Source of the DNA: CAJBVG01 sp044376465
GTDB taxonomy: Bacteria; Bacteroidota; Bacteroidia; Sphingobacteriales; Sphingobacteriaceae
DNA length: 28,182 bases
NCBI GenBank assembly: GCA_044376465.1
Contig: JBILKW010000004.1
Coordinates: 1-28,182 of the forward strand
Direction of reading: 5' to 3'
Shown here: piece by piece, positions 15,378 to 22,377 of the stretch
Layout of the letters: each line of letters begins with the position of its first letter
Position numbering within the stretch: position 1 is the stretch's first letter
Translations under genes and position numbers: made by a program
Notes under the pieces: generated by a model
The model's input: the letters and a program-made list of their open reading frames with translations, nothing else
Databases searched by the model: none
What the model was told of the DNA's origin: nothing

Positions 15378-15791
15378 ATGAAATTATTAAAATTCTTAAT
15401 CATTGGAATTGTATTCGGGGTAGTAATGGCTAAATCCGAAGCAATGTCGTGGTTCCGCATTCAAGAAATGTTTAGGTTCCAAGCTTTCCACATGTACGGT
15501 ATTATTGGTACTGCAGTGGTATTAGGTGCTATTGGTGTGTTCCTCATTAAAAAATTTAAAATGAGAGATCTAGATGGTAACCCCATCCTGTTTTTTCCAA
15601 AAGATAAAGCATATACAAGATACATAATTGGTGGTTCCATATTTGGTCTAGGATGGGCACTTAGCGGTGCTTGTCCTGGACCTATGGTTGTAAACATTGG
15701 CTACGGATATTTATCAATGTTAGTGGTATTTTTCTTCGCAATTGTAGGAACTTATTTATATGGCATTATTAAAAATTATTTGCCTCATTAA
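15378..15791 (+). CDS. YeeE/YedE family half-transporter, C-terminal-type half (DUF6691-like)
   Basis: A 137-residue membrane protein with about four hydrophobic segments. The key motif is GLGWALSGACPGPMVVNIGYG with cysteine C99, which matches the second cysteine-bearing pore motif (SGACPGP) of TsuA-type thiosulfate importers. Together with the preceding gene it would provide both halves of the pore. The next gene is 21 bases downstream. Residues FFPKDKAYTRY between segments are characteristic of this half in Bacteroidota. Confidence 0.87.
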   Translation: MKLLKFLIIGIVFGVVMAKSEAMSWFRIQEMFRFQAFHMYGIIGTAVVLGAIGVFLIKKFKMRDLDGNPILFFPKDKAYTRYIIGGSIFGLGWALSGACPGPMVVNIGYGYLSMLVVFFFAIVGTYLYGIIKNYLPH

Positions 15792-15812
15792 TTTTTAAAA
15801 ATATAACTTATT

Positions 15813-16925
15813 ATGAATGACCAATTAAAAAACAATACTAATTCTGATGATTTAAATAAGTCGGCATTTAAGTTAATTAATCAGTTATTACTTTTAAATG
15901 TTTTATTAATTCTGATAATTATTGTATTTGCGATTTATTTTTTATTAGCAAATAATAGCAACACAAATACAGAAAATTTACCCTCTGTAGAAAGTGCTGT
16001 TGTGCTAAATAATACAACAGAATCGAAGCCTGTAGAAAATTTCTGGACAGCACCATCCATAGAAGAAATTAAAGACACCGAGCAAAAGAAATTAATTGAA
16101 TATGGTAAAGATATAATTGCACATACCTCGGTATATTTTGGCGCTAAAGGTACTGTAAATGCAAATGCTACCAACGGCATGAATTGCCAAAATTGCCATT
16201 TAGATGCAGGTACTAAAGTGTTCGGCAATAATTATTCGGCAGTAGCTTCTACCTATCCAAAATTTAGAGCACGCTCTGGTTCTACAGAAAATATTTATAA
16301 AAGAGTAAACGATTGTTTCGAAAGAAGTTTAAACGGCAAGGCGTTAGATACAAGCGCTAAAGAAATGCAAGCCATTGTTGCCTATATTAATTTTTTAGGT
16401 AAAGATGTTGCCAAAGGTGAAAAACCCAAAGGAGTAGGCTTTAAAGATCTTGCATTTTTAGATCGCGCTATTGATCCAACAAAAGGGAAAGTAGTGTATG
16501 ATCAAAAATGTGTTTCATGCCACCAAACAACAGGAGAAGGACTTTTAACAGAAGATAAAACTGCCTTTGTTTATCCTCCACTTTGGGGTAAAAATAGTTA
16601 TAATGATGGTGCAGGATTATACAGAATGTCGAACTTCGCAAAGTATGTAAAATACAACATGCCTTTAGGTGTAAATCATGAAAACACTCAATTGTCAGAC
16701 GAAGAAGCTTGGGATGTGGCAGCATTTGTTAATTCACAAAGCAGACCTAAAAAGAACATCAAAAAAGATTGGCCAAACATTGCAGAGAAACCATTCGATC
16801 ATCCTTTTGGCCCGTATGCTGATGGTTTTACAGAAAAAGAACATAAATATGGCCCTTATAAGCCAATAAAAGCTAAATTAGAACAGCTAAAAAAATCATC
16901 AACACAAACCCCAAAAAATACTTAA
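15813..16925 (+). CDS. Membrane-anchored dihaem cytochrome c, TsdA-like (putative thiosulfate dehydrogenase)
   Basis: A 370-residue protein with one N-terminal membrane segment (about 24-46) and a periplasmic body with two haem c sites: CQNCH (C125, C128, H129) and CVSCH (C233, C236, H237). The first domain resembles SoxA/TsdA: NCQNCHLDAGTK, then YPKFRARSGSTENIYKRVNDCFERSLNG. The cysteine in NDCFERS (C168) aligns with the unusual axial haem ligand of TsdA. The second domain has a candidate axial methionine in NMPLGV. TsdA joins two thiosulfates to tetrathionate or works in reverse. A C-terminal extension with KPFDHPFGPYADGFT goes beyond classical TsdA. The SoxB-like gene starts 5 bases after it. 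Substrate is not proven; it could act on another sulfur compound. Confidence 0.82.
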   Translation: MNDQLKNNTNSDDLNKSAFKLINQLLLLNVLLILIIIVFAIYFLLANNSNTNTENLPSVESAVVLNNTTESKPVENFWTAPSIEEIKDTEQKKLIEYGKDIIAHTSVYFGAKGTVNANATNGMNCQNCHLDAGTKVFGNNYSAVASTYPKFRARSGSTENIYKRVNDCFERSLNGKALDTSAKEMQAIVAYINFLGKDVAKGEKPKGVGFKDLAFLDRAIDPTKGKVVYDQKCVSCHQTTGEGLLTEDKTAFVYPPLWGKNSYNDGAGLYRMSNFAKYVKYNMPLGVNHENTQLSDEEAWDVAAFVNSQSRPKKNIKKDWPNIAEKPFDHPFGPYADGFTEKEHKYGPYKPIKAKLEQLKKSSTQTPKNT

Positions 16926-16930
16926 TACAG

Positions 16931-18634
16931 ATGGCAAATAAACGTAGAGATTTCATAAGAAAAGCAGGCATGGTTTTTTCCACTGCCTTTCTTGCAAGTG
17001 CTAGCCCTATTACAAGCATTGCCAATTCTGTAGAAGAAATTGAATCGGAATTTGATGATGAAAAAAAGCCTAGTTCTTCAGAAAAAACTACCTTAAGTAT
17101 TTTACAAACAACAGATGTGCATTGCCAAGTATATCCACATGATGAGTTGTTTTGGGAAAATGGAAAATCGGTATTCAGAAAAACAGGTGGCTATGCACAA
17201 TTGGCGAGCTATTTGAAAAAAGAAAGAAAAAATAAACACAGCTTTTTAATTGATACAGGCGACATGTTTCAGGGTAGTGAACTATCTGTAAAAACTACTG
17301 GCGAAGCTATGGTGCCTATTTTAAATAAGTTAGGCTACGATCTGTATTTACCCGGAAATTGGGAAGTTATTTATTATAAAAAAGCGATGCAGAAATTATT
17401 AGGTGCTTTACATGCTCCTAAAGTTTGTGCCAATATGTATCATGATTTAGGCGAGGGTAAAAAAGGCGAATTAATTTTTCCGGCTTACCATGTCTGGAAT
17501 GTAAACGGAATTAAGGTTGGTTTCTTGGGTTATACTGATCCTTTGGTTCCAATTAGACAATCGCCAAATTATAGCAAAGGCATAATTTACACCAAACCAG
17601 AAGATAATATTGCACATTATGTTGATGTATTAAGAAATCAAGAACAATGTGCAGCCGTAATAGTTATTGCACACTTAGGTCTATCTCAGCAAATACATTT
17701 AGCAAATAATGAAGTTTGCAAAGGGGTTGACTATATTTTAGGTGGAGATACTCATGAGCGTGTTAGAGTGCCCATACAATGTAAGTACGCTAAAGTTGTA
17801 GAACCAGGTGCTTTCGGAAGTTTTGTAGGGAAACTAAACCTAACTTTTGAAGATAATAAATTAGTAAAAGATGAATATGAATTGGTAGAAATTTCTGAGC
17901 GTAATTACAAAGCAGATGAAGAAGTTTTATCGATTATAAAACAAAATGAACAACCCTTTAAAGAGGATATAAATAAAGTAATTGGTTATAGTACCATTCC
18001 TTTATACAGGTATTTTGTTGTTGAAAATACCATCGATACCTTAATTTTAGATGCCCTCTCTTGGAAAGTAAAAGAAGTAGACATTGTACTTTCTAATGGC
18101 TTTAGATTTTGCCCTCCTAGAACCACTCCAGACCATACCGGGAATATTCCTATTACCAACGGATTTGTGTTTGATATGTTACCGGTAGATAGTACCGTGA
18201 GAACAGCTGAGGTAACTGGTAAACAAATAAAAGAATGGTTAGAGAAAGAGTTGAACAATGTTTTTGCAAAAGAAGCATCCGAACGTTTTGGTGGTTGGGT
18301 AATTAAATTTAAAGGCATGAACATAGAGTTTAATGCATTTGCTGATAAAGGGAAACGTGTGCAAAAAGTAATGGTTGCTAATGAAGCATTAGACCCAGAA
18401 AAAACCTATAAAATTTGTGCATGCGAACGCGACGGCGACCCAGATGATATGTTGTGTAGAATACGTGGTGTTAAAAACGCAAGAAACACTAGTAATACCT
18501 TGCACAGCGTAATGAAAGAATATTTAGCGGCAAACAGCCCTGTTAGTCCTAAACTTCCTTTCTCAGCTAAGATTTTAGATGCTTCGCAAGATTTATTAAC
18601 ACAAGTTACAGGAGTTGATTATCAATTTAGATAA
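16931..18634 (+). CDS. SoxB-like thiosulfohydrolase / 5'-nucleotidase-family metallohydrolase with Tat signal
   Basis: A 567-residue periplasmic hydrolase. The N-terminus MANKRRDFIRKAGMVFSTAF is a twin-arginine signal, as in SoxB. The dimetal domain shows TTDVHCQ (D62, H64), DTGDMFQGS (D108, D111), PGNWEV (N143, W144, E145), IAHLG (H248) and GGDTHERV (D273, H275). The C-terminal domain has LSNGFRFCPPRT and DMLPVDSTVRTAEVTGKQIKEW. SoxB removes a sulfonate from a cysteine of SoxY. The tryptophan in GNWE matches SoxB (GHWE) and differs from nucleotidases (GNHE). GDTH has aspartate where SoxB and nucleotidases have histidine (GHTH, GHSQ). No SoxYZ carrier is encoded in the window, so the substrate may be a different sulfur carrier or a small molecule. 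Confidence 0.82.
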   Translation: MANKRRDFIRKAGMVFSTAFLASASPITSIANSVEEIESEFDDEKKPSSSEKTTLSILQTTDVHCQVYPHDELFWENGKSVFRKTGGYAQLASYLKKERKNKHSFLIDTGDMFQGSELSVKTTGEAMVPILNKLGYDLYLPGNWEVIYYKKAMQKLLGALHAPKVCANMYHDLGEGKKGELIFPAYHVWNVNGIKVGFLGYTDPLVPIRQSPNYSKGIIYTKPEDNIAHYVDVLRNQEQCAAVIVIAHLGLSQQIHLANNEVCKGVDYILGGDTHERVRVPIQCKYAKVVEPGAFGSFVGKLNLTFEDNKLVKDEYELVEISERNYKADEEVLSIIKQNEQPFKEDINKVIGYSTIPLYRYFVVENTIDTLILDALSWKVKEVDIVLSNGFRFCPPRTTPDHTGNIPITNGFVFDMLPVDSTVRTAEVTGKQIKEWLEKELNNVFAKEASERFGGWVIKFKGMNIEFNAFADKGKRVQKVMVANEALDPEKTYKICACERDGDPDDMLCRIRGVKNARNTSNTLHSVMKEYLAANSPVSPKLPFSAKILDASQDLLTQVTGVDYQFR

Positions 18635-18641
18635 AAACAAA

Positions 18642-19052
18642 ATGAAAAAAATCATACTATTAGCATTGTTTGCATTTGGTTTAAATGCAGTACAAGCACA
18701 AGTTGCAGAGCATAAAATTGTATTTCAATTAAGTGTAAGCGATACAATGGCCCATAAAGCATTAATGAAACAGATGGGTAATATTTTAGCCGTTTCACCT
18801 AGCACTAAAATAGAAATTGTTTGCCACGGACCTGGCTTGGAAATGCTCATGATAAATAAATCTATCGTAAAAGATAAAATTGAGGTATTTAAAAACAAAG
18901 GTGTAGTATTTAATGCCTGTGAGTTTTCTATGAAAGAGCGAAATGTTTCTAAAACAAATATGATAGAGAGTGCTAGCTATGTGCCAGCAGGCATTATAGA
19001 AATTGTTAGCAAACAAGAACAAGGTTGGTCATATATTAAATCTGGATTTTAA
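18642..19052 (+). CDS. Exported DsrE/DsrF-like protein
   Basis: A 136-residue protein with signal peptide MKKIILLALFAFGLNAVQAQ, so its DsrE-like fold would lie in the periplasm. Features of the fold are KIVFQLSVSD, KIEIVCHGPGLEMLM (C61) and VVFNACEFSMKERNVS (C93), the last at the place where DsrE/TusD-type proteins keep their persulfide-carrying cysteine, and a GIIEIVSKQEQGWSYIKSG ending. DsrE-like proteins relay sulfane sulfur. I use the ATG at 18642, 7 bases after the SoxB-like stop and directly at the signal peptide; upstream open frame overlaps that gene. In this context it could be the sulfur carrier that replaces SoxYZ, which is inference. Confidence 0.85.
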   Translation: MKKIILLALFAFGLNAVQAQVAEHKIVFQLSVSDTMAHKALMKQMGNILAVSPSTKIEIVCHGPGLEMLMINKSIVKDKIEVFKNKGVVFNACEFSMKERNVSKTNMIESASYVPAGIIEIVSKQEQGWSYIKSGF

Positions 19053-19060
19053 TACACAAA

Positions 19061-20470
19061 ATGTTTAATTTTTCAATTTTAAAGGTATCAAGTATATTGA
19101 TATTCTTAAGCATTGCTATTCCATCATTTGCACAACACGAGGCAGAAAGTATAGAGCTTGATTCTACTAAAATTGAATCAATAAAAGATTTTATGAATAA
19201 ATCTGATTGGCATTTCCACAGTCGTAGTTTTTTTATGACGACTATAAACGAAGGTGCTTTGAAAGATGATTATGCTATGGCTCAAGGTGCTGGAATTGGT
19301 TTGCTCACTACTCCAATTAAAGGCATCCAATTAGGTTTAAGTGGGTATTTTATTTTCAATGTATTTTCATCAGATTTAGCCAGCCCAGATTCTACAACAG
19401 GTTTAATGAACCGCTATGAATTAGGGCAGTTTGATGTATTACGACCTACCAATAAATATGATTTTGATAGACTCGAAGATTTATTTATTAAATACAAAAT
19501 TAGCAATAGCTACCTCAAACTAGGACGAATGGAATTGCAAACTCCGTTTTTAAATATGCAAGATGGCCGTATGCGCCCAACCATTGAAGAAGGAGTATGG
19601 TTAAATTCTAAAGAACTAAAAAATGTAGAAATACAAGCCGGCTATATTTGGGGAGTATCTCCGCGTTCTACAGTAGATTGGTTTAAAACAGCCGAATCTA
19701 TTGGTATTTACGGGCAAGGAGTAAATGTTGACGGTACAAAATCTAACTATGCAAATAATTTAGAAAGCAAGGGCATTGTATTATTCAACCTAAATTATAA
19801 ATATAAAAATAAGGCAGAAATAATTCTATGGAATGCTTACATCGAAAATATTTTAAACACCAGTATGCTCGAAATAAAACACGAACAAATACTAGGCAAT
19901 GTTACTGTTTACAACGGTTTAATGTACTTCCACCAAAGAGCAATTAAAGATGGAGGCAATGCCGATCAGGCTAAAACATACATCAATAAAAATGCAAAAT
20001 CTAATGTAATAAGTGTACAAATAGGAGCAAAGAAAAAGAGATGGAATGTAAACGCAAATTATACTCATATTACAGATGATGGTAGGTATTTAATGCCAAG
20101 AGAATGGGGCCGCGACCCTTTTTATACTTTTTTACCAAGAGAAAGAAATGAGGGAGCTGGAAATGTACATGCCTTTACTACAAACTTTGTATATACGAGC
20201 TTAAACAATAAATTAAAATCGGGTATTTCGTATGGCTATGTAAATATGCCAAGTGTTTATAATTTCAGGTTGAATAAATACGGAATGCCTAGTTACCATC
20301 AACTCAACCTCTCATCGAGCTATAATTTCCAAAATTTCTGGAAAGGCATGGAGTTTAGAGTACTAATGGCTAATAAATTTAATGGCAGCGATGAGTTGCT
20401 GCAAGCTAAACATGTTTATAATAAAATAAATATGCTTAATTTTAACTTTATTGTAGACATTAGGATCTAA
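19061..20470 (+). CDS. Outer-membrane porin, OprD-like
   Basis: A 469-residue protein with signal peptide (MFNFSILKVSSILIFLSIAIPSFAQ) and a body of alternating polar and apolar residues typical of an outer-membrane barrel, ending in an aromatic/hydrophobic strand (MLNFNFIVDIRI). Parts such as YLKLGRMELQTPFLNMQDGRMRPTIEEGVWL resemble the OprD-type porins (strand with R-x-G, then DxRMxPT). SFFMTTINEG near the N-terminus and GYVNMPSVYNFRLNKYGMPSYHQLNL near the end are also of that type. It probably admits a small sulfur anion or organic acid. The 8-base gap from the DsrE-like gene and 14-base gap to the regulator place it firmly within the locus. Assignment to OprD is from remembered pattern, not alignment. 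Confidence 0.7.
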   Translation: MFNFSILKVSSILIFLSIAIPSFAQHEAESIELDSTKIESIKDFMNKSDWHFHSRSFFMTTINEGALKDDYAMAQGAGIGLLTTPIKGIQLGLSGYFIFNVFSSDLASPDSTTGLMNRYELGQFDVLRPTNKYDFDRLEDLFIKYKISNSYLKLGRMELQTPFLNMQDGRMRPTIEEGVWLNSKELKNVEIQAGYIWGVSPRSTVDWFKTAESIGIYGQGVNVDGTKSNYANNLESKGIVLFNLNYKYKNKAEIILWNAYIENILNTSMLEIKHEQILGNVTVYNGLMYFHQRAIKDGGNADQAKTYINKNAKSNVISVQIGAKKKRWNVNANYTHITDDGRYLMPREWGRDPFYTFLPRERNEGAGNVHAFTTNFVYTSLNNKLKSGISYGYVNMPSVYNFRLNKYGMPSYHQLNLSSSYNFQNFWKGMEFRVLMANKFNGSDELLQAKHVYNKINMLNFNFIVDIRI

Positions 20471-20484
20471 GGATAGAGTACAAA

Positions 20485-21117
20485 ATGGAAAATTTAAAAA
20501 TAAGATTAAGCAGCATTCTCGAAAATAAATTAATTGATGAAATAATTGAATTTGGCAAAATTTCATCACACAAAGAAGGCGATGTAATTATCGATTATAA
20601 TAAAATGATAAAGGCCATGCCTATTGTGTTGAGCGGAAGCATACGAGTAATGAGGCAAGAGGATGGAGGCAGAGAAATTTTATTGTATTATTTGAATAGC
20701 AATGAGAGTTGCGCTATGGCCTATACCTGCTGCATGGAAGCACGTAAGAGTGAAATTAAAGCCATTGCCGAAACCGATACCGAAATACTTTCTATACCTC
20801 ATGATAAGCTAGATGAATGGTTGGTAAAATATCCATCGTGGAAATCGTATATATTCAACAGCTTTACGGCTAGGTTCAACGAGTTACTAAAATCATTAGA
20901 GAGCATCGCCTTTCAGAAACTCGACGATCGTTTGATACGCTACCTCAAAAACAAAACTGCAGCTAGCGGTAAAATGGTAGTAAGCGCATCGCATCAACAA
21001 ATAGCCGATGAACTAGGAACTAGTAGAGTAGTGGTTTCTCGGCTCTTAAAAATGCTCGAAAACGAAAACAAAGTTATATTATACCGCAACGAATTAAAAG
21101 TACTAAGTACTTTGTAG
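20485..21117 (+). CDS. Crp/Fnr-family transcriptional regulator with a central cysteine cluster
   Basis: A 210-residue regulator: cyclic-nucleotide-binding-type sensor domain (about 5-115), a dimerisation helix (about 120-145) and a winged helix with SASHQQIADELGTSRVVVSRLLKMLE (in part; about 168-192), the recognition helix being SRVVVSRLL. The cAMP-contact residues of true Crp are not evident. There is no N-terminal cysteine cluster as in Fnr, but NESCAMAYTCCMEAR carries C76, C82 and C83 on the sensor domain, a pattern I associate with Bacteroidota Crp/Fnr proteins and which could react with persulfide or bind a cofactor. It is the last gene of the sulfur locus and a good candidate to bind the dyads at 10652-10667 and 11528-11543. 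Confidence 0.88.
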   Translation: MENLKIRLSSILENKLIDEIIEFGKISSHKEGDVIIDYNKMIKAMPIVLSGSIRVMRQEDGGREILLYYLNSNESCAMAYTCCMEARKSEIKAIAETDTEILSIPHDKLDEWLVKYPSWKSYIFNSFTARFNELLKSLESIAFQKLDDRLIRYLKNKTAASGKMVVSASHQQIADELGTSRVVVSRLLKMLENENKVILYRNELKVLSTL

Positions 21118-21130
21118 TTTTCGCAAAAAA

Positions 21131-21214
21131 CGCTATTTCGCTATTTCGCCATTTCGCTAATTCGCTAATTCGCTAATTCGCTAATTCGCCATTTCGTCAA
21201 TTCGCCATTTCGCC
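21131..21214. repeat. Tandem repeat, 8-bp unit CGC(T/C)A(A/T)TT, about 10.5 copies
   Basis: Ten consecutive 8-bp units: CGCTATTT twice, CGCCATTT, CGCTAATT four times, CGCCATTT, CGTCAATT, CGCCATTT, then a partial CGCC. The right end (21197-21214) lies inside the HlyD-type gene, so its last residues GEMAN and its TGA stop are repeat-encoded. Eight is not a multiple of three, so copy-number change would alter the frame after the insertion point. It separates two convergent genes and has no long stem, so it is not a standard terminator. Confidence 0.9.
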
Positions 21215-22312
21215 TTCCACAACATCCTCTTTCTTATTCCCTTTCAACTTCGAACTCTTATCTATACCCGATAACACTTCAATGTTAATTCCATCAGATA
21301 AACCAGTTTTTATAAATACTTTTTTGAAATTCTGCGGAGTACTTGTTTCTACTTCTACGTATGCTTTTTCTTTATCGAACTTCATAACACTTTCGGGTAT
21401 GCTCAATACAGAATCTCTACGATCCAATACAATGTCGGCATTGGCGCTGTAACCTGCACGTATAAAACTACCTGGTTTTAGTTTCATGGCTGCTTTAATT
21501 TCGAATTGTATCGCACCATCTTGCTCTACACCCTTTGGCGAAATGTATTCTAAAACGGCATCGTATTTCTCGGTAGTGATGGCTCCGATAGTTACAATTA
21601 AGGCCATACCCGATTTTATTTTTCCTACCTCAGATTCGTCTACCTTGCCCAAAAAAATCATGTCTTTCATATCGGCAATACTGGCAATGGTAGTACCCTC
21701 ATTAAAAGTATTACTCTCAATTACTGAGTTACCCACTTTTACAGGCACATTTAATACCATCCCATCAATGGTTGCAGTTATAATAGTGTTAGTAGCATTA
21801 CCCATCGATTTAGAGCTGCCTTGTTTTATCAATTGCAAATTATTGTCGGCTGTTTCTAATTCTTCGTTAGCATTGTTGTACGTAACTTCTATTCGTTGGA
21901 ATTCTGCCATCGAAATTACTTTCTGGTCGTAGAGTTTTTTATTTCTATCGTACTCTACTTTCGCATTGTTGAAAGTTATTTTAGCACGGTTCAGTCTGCT
22001 CTCTGCTTCGTTTAAACTTACCATGTTGGGTATAATTTTTACACGCGCAATTTTATCGCCCCGACGAACCATTTTGCCAGCTTCAACATACAACTCTTCA
22101 ATAATACCCGATACACGAGGCTTTATATCTACCTCTCTACGCGGTACTACAGCACCTGTTGCTACTGTTTTTTTGATGATGTTGTTTACACTTGCTTTCT
22201 CAATATTAAAAACCTCTGGAGCTTTTTCTGATTTCTTATAAAGGAAATACATCGTACCTACAAATACAATTCCTAACAAACTAAACAATACAATTCGAAC
22301 AACTTTTTTCAT
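21197..22312 (-). CDS. HlyD/MacA-type periplasmic adaptor of an ABC efflux system
   Basis: A 371-residue membrane-fusion protein. N-terminal membrane anchor MKKVVRIVLFSLLGIVFVGTMYFLY, then a split biotinyl-lipoyl domain (ATGAVVPRREVDIKPRVSGIIEELYVEAGK in parts, about 50-90; second half IITATIDGMVLNVPVKVGN, about 178-200), a long helical hairpin between them (about 98-165), and a beta-barrel domain (about 215-330). It would link the inner-membrane permeases to an outer-membrane TolC-like channel, which is not in the window. It is the last gene of the operon. Its final five residues are encoded by an 8-bp tandem repeat, so the tail KKEDVVEGEMAN is probably not functional. Substrate unknown. Confidence 0.9.
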   Translation of the reverse strand: MKKVVRIVLFSLLGIVFVGTMYFLYKKSEKAPEVFNIEKASVNNIIKKTVATGAVVPRREVDIKPRVSGIIEELYVEAGKMVRRGDKIARVKIIPNMVSLNEAESRLNRAKITFNNAKVEYDRNKKLYDQKVISMAEFQRIEVTYNNANEELETADNNLQLIKQGSSKSMGNATNTIITATIDGMVLNVPVKVGNSVIESNTFNEGTTIASIADMKDMIFLGKVDESEVGKIKSGMALIVTIGAITTEKYDAVLEYISPKGVEQDGAIQFEIKAAMKLKPGSFIRAGYSANADIVLDRRDSVLSIPESVMKFDKEKAYVEVETSTPQNFKKVFIKTGLSDGINIEVLSGIDKSSKLKGNKKEDVVEGEMAN

Positions 22313-22338
22313 ATAAATTTATTTTTCAATTTTTTTTA

Positions 22339-22377
22339 TTTGCACATTTACGTATTTACTAATTTTTGCACATTTAC
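22339..22377. repeat. 13-bp direct repeat TTTGCACATTTAC, period 26 bp
   Basis: Copies at 22339-22351 and 22365-22377. The second copy contains the stop codon of the upstream permease gene (TAA, read on the minus strand) and the first lies in the 61-bp gap before the adaptor gene. It may be a local duplication or a paired protein-binding site; there is no other support for a role. Confidence 0.6.

Noticed and set aside
16931..18634. Plain 5'-nucleotidase/UshA
   Set aside because: The GNWE tryptophan in place of the GNHE histidine, the Tat signal and the sulfur context point to the SoxB branch, although function is not proven.
20485..21117. True oxygen-sensing Fnr
   Set aside because: The N-terminal cysteine cluster that holds the Fe-S centre is missing; the cysteines are in the middle of the sensor domain.
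21131..21214. CRISPR-like array
   Set aside because: The unit is 8 bp with no spacers, and no cas genes are present. It is a simple tandem repeat.
21486..21932. A 148-codon plus-strand frame opposite the HlyD-type gene, and similar hydrophobic frames opposite the permeases (22366-23685, 24238-24898)
   Set aside because: They are reverse-strand shadows of conserved coding sequence, without start context or family similarity.
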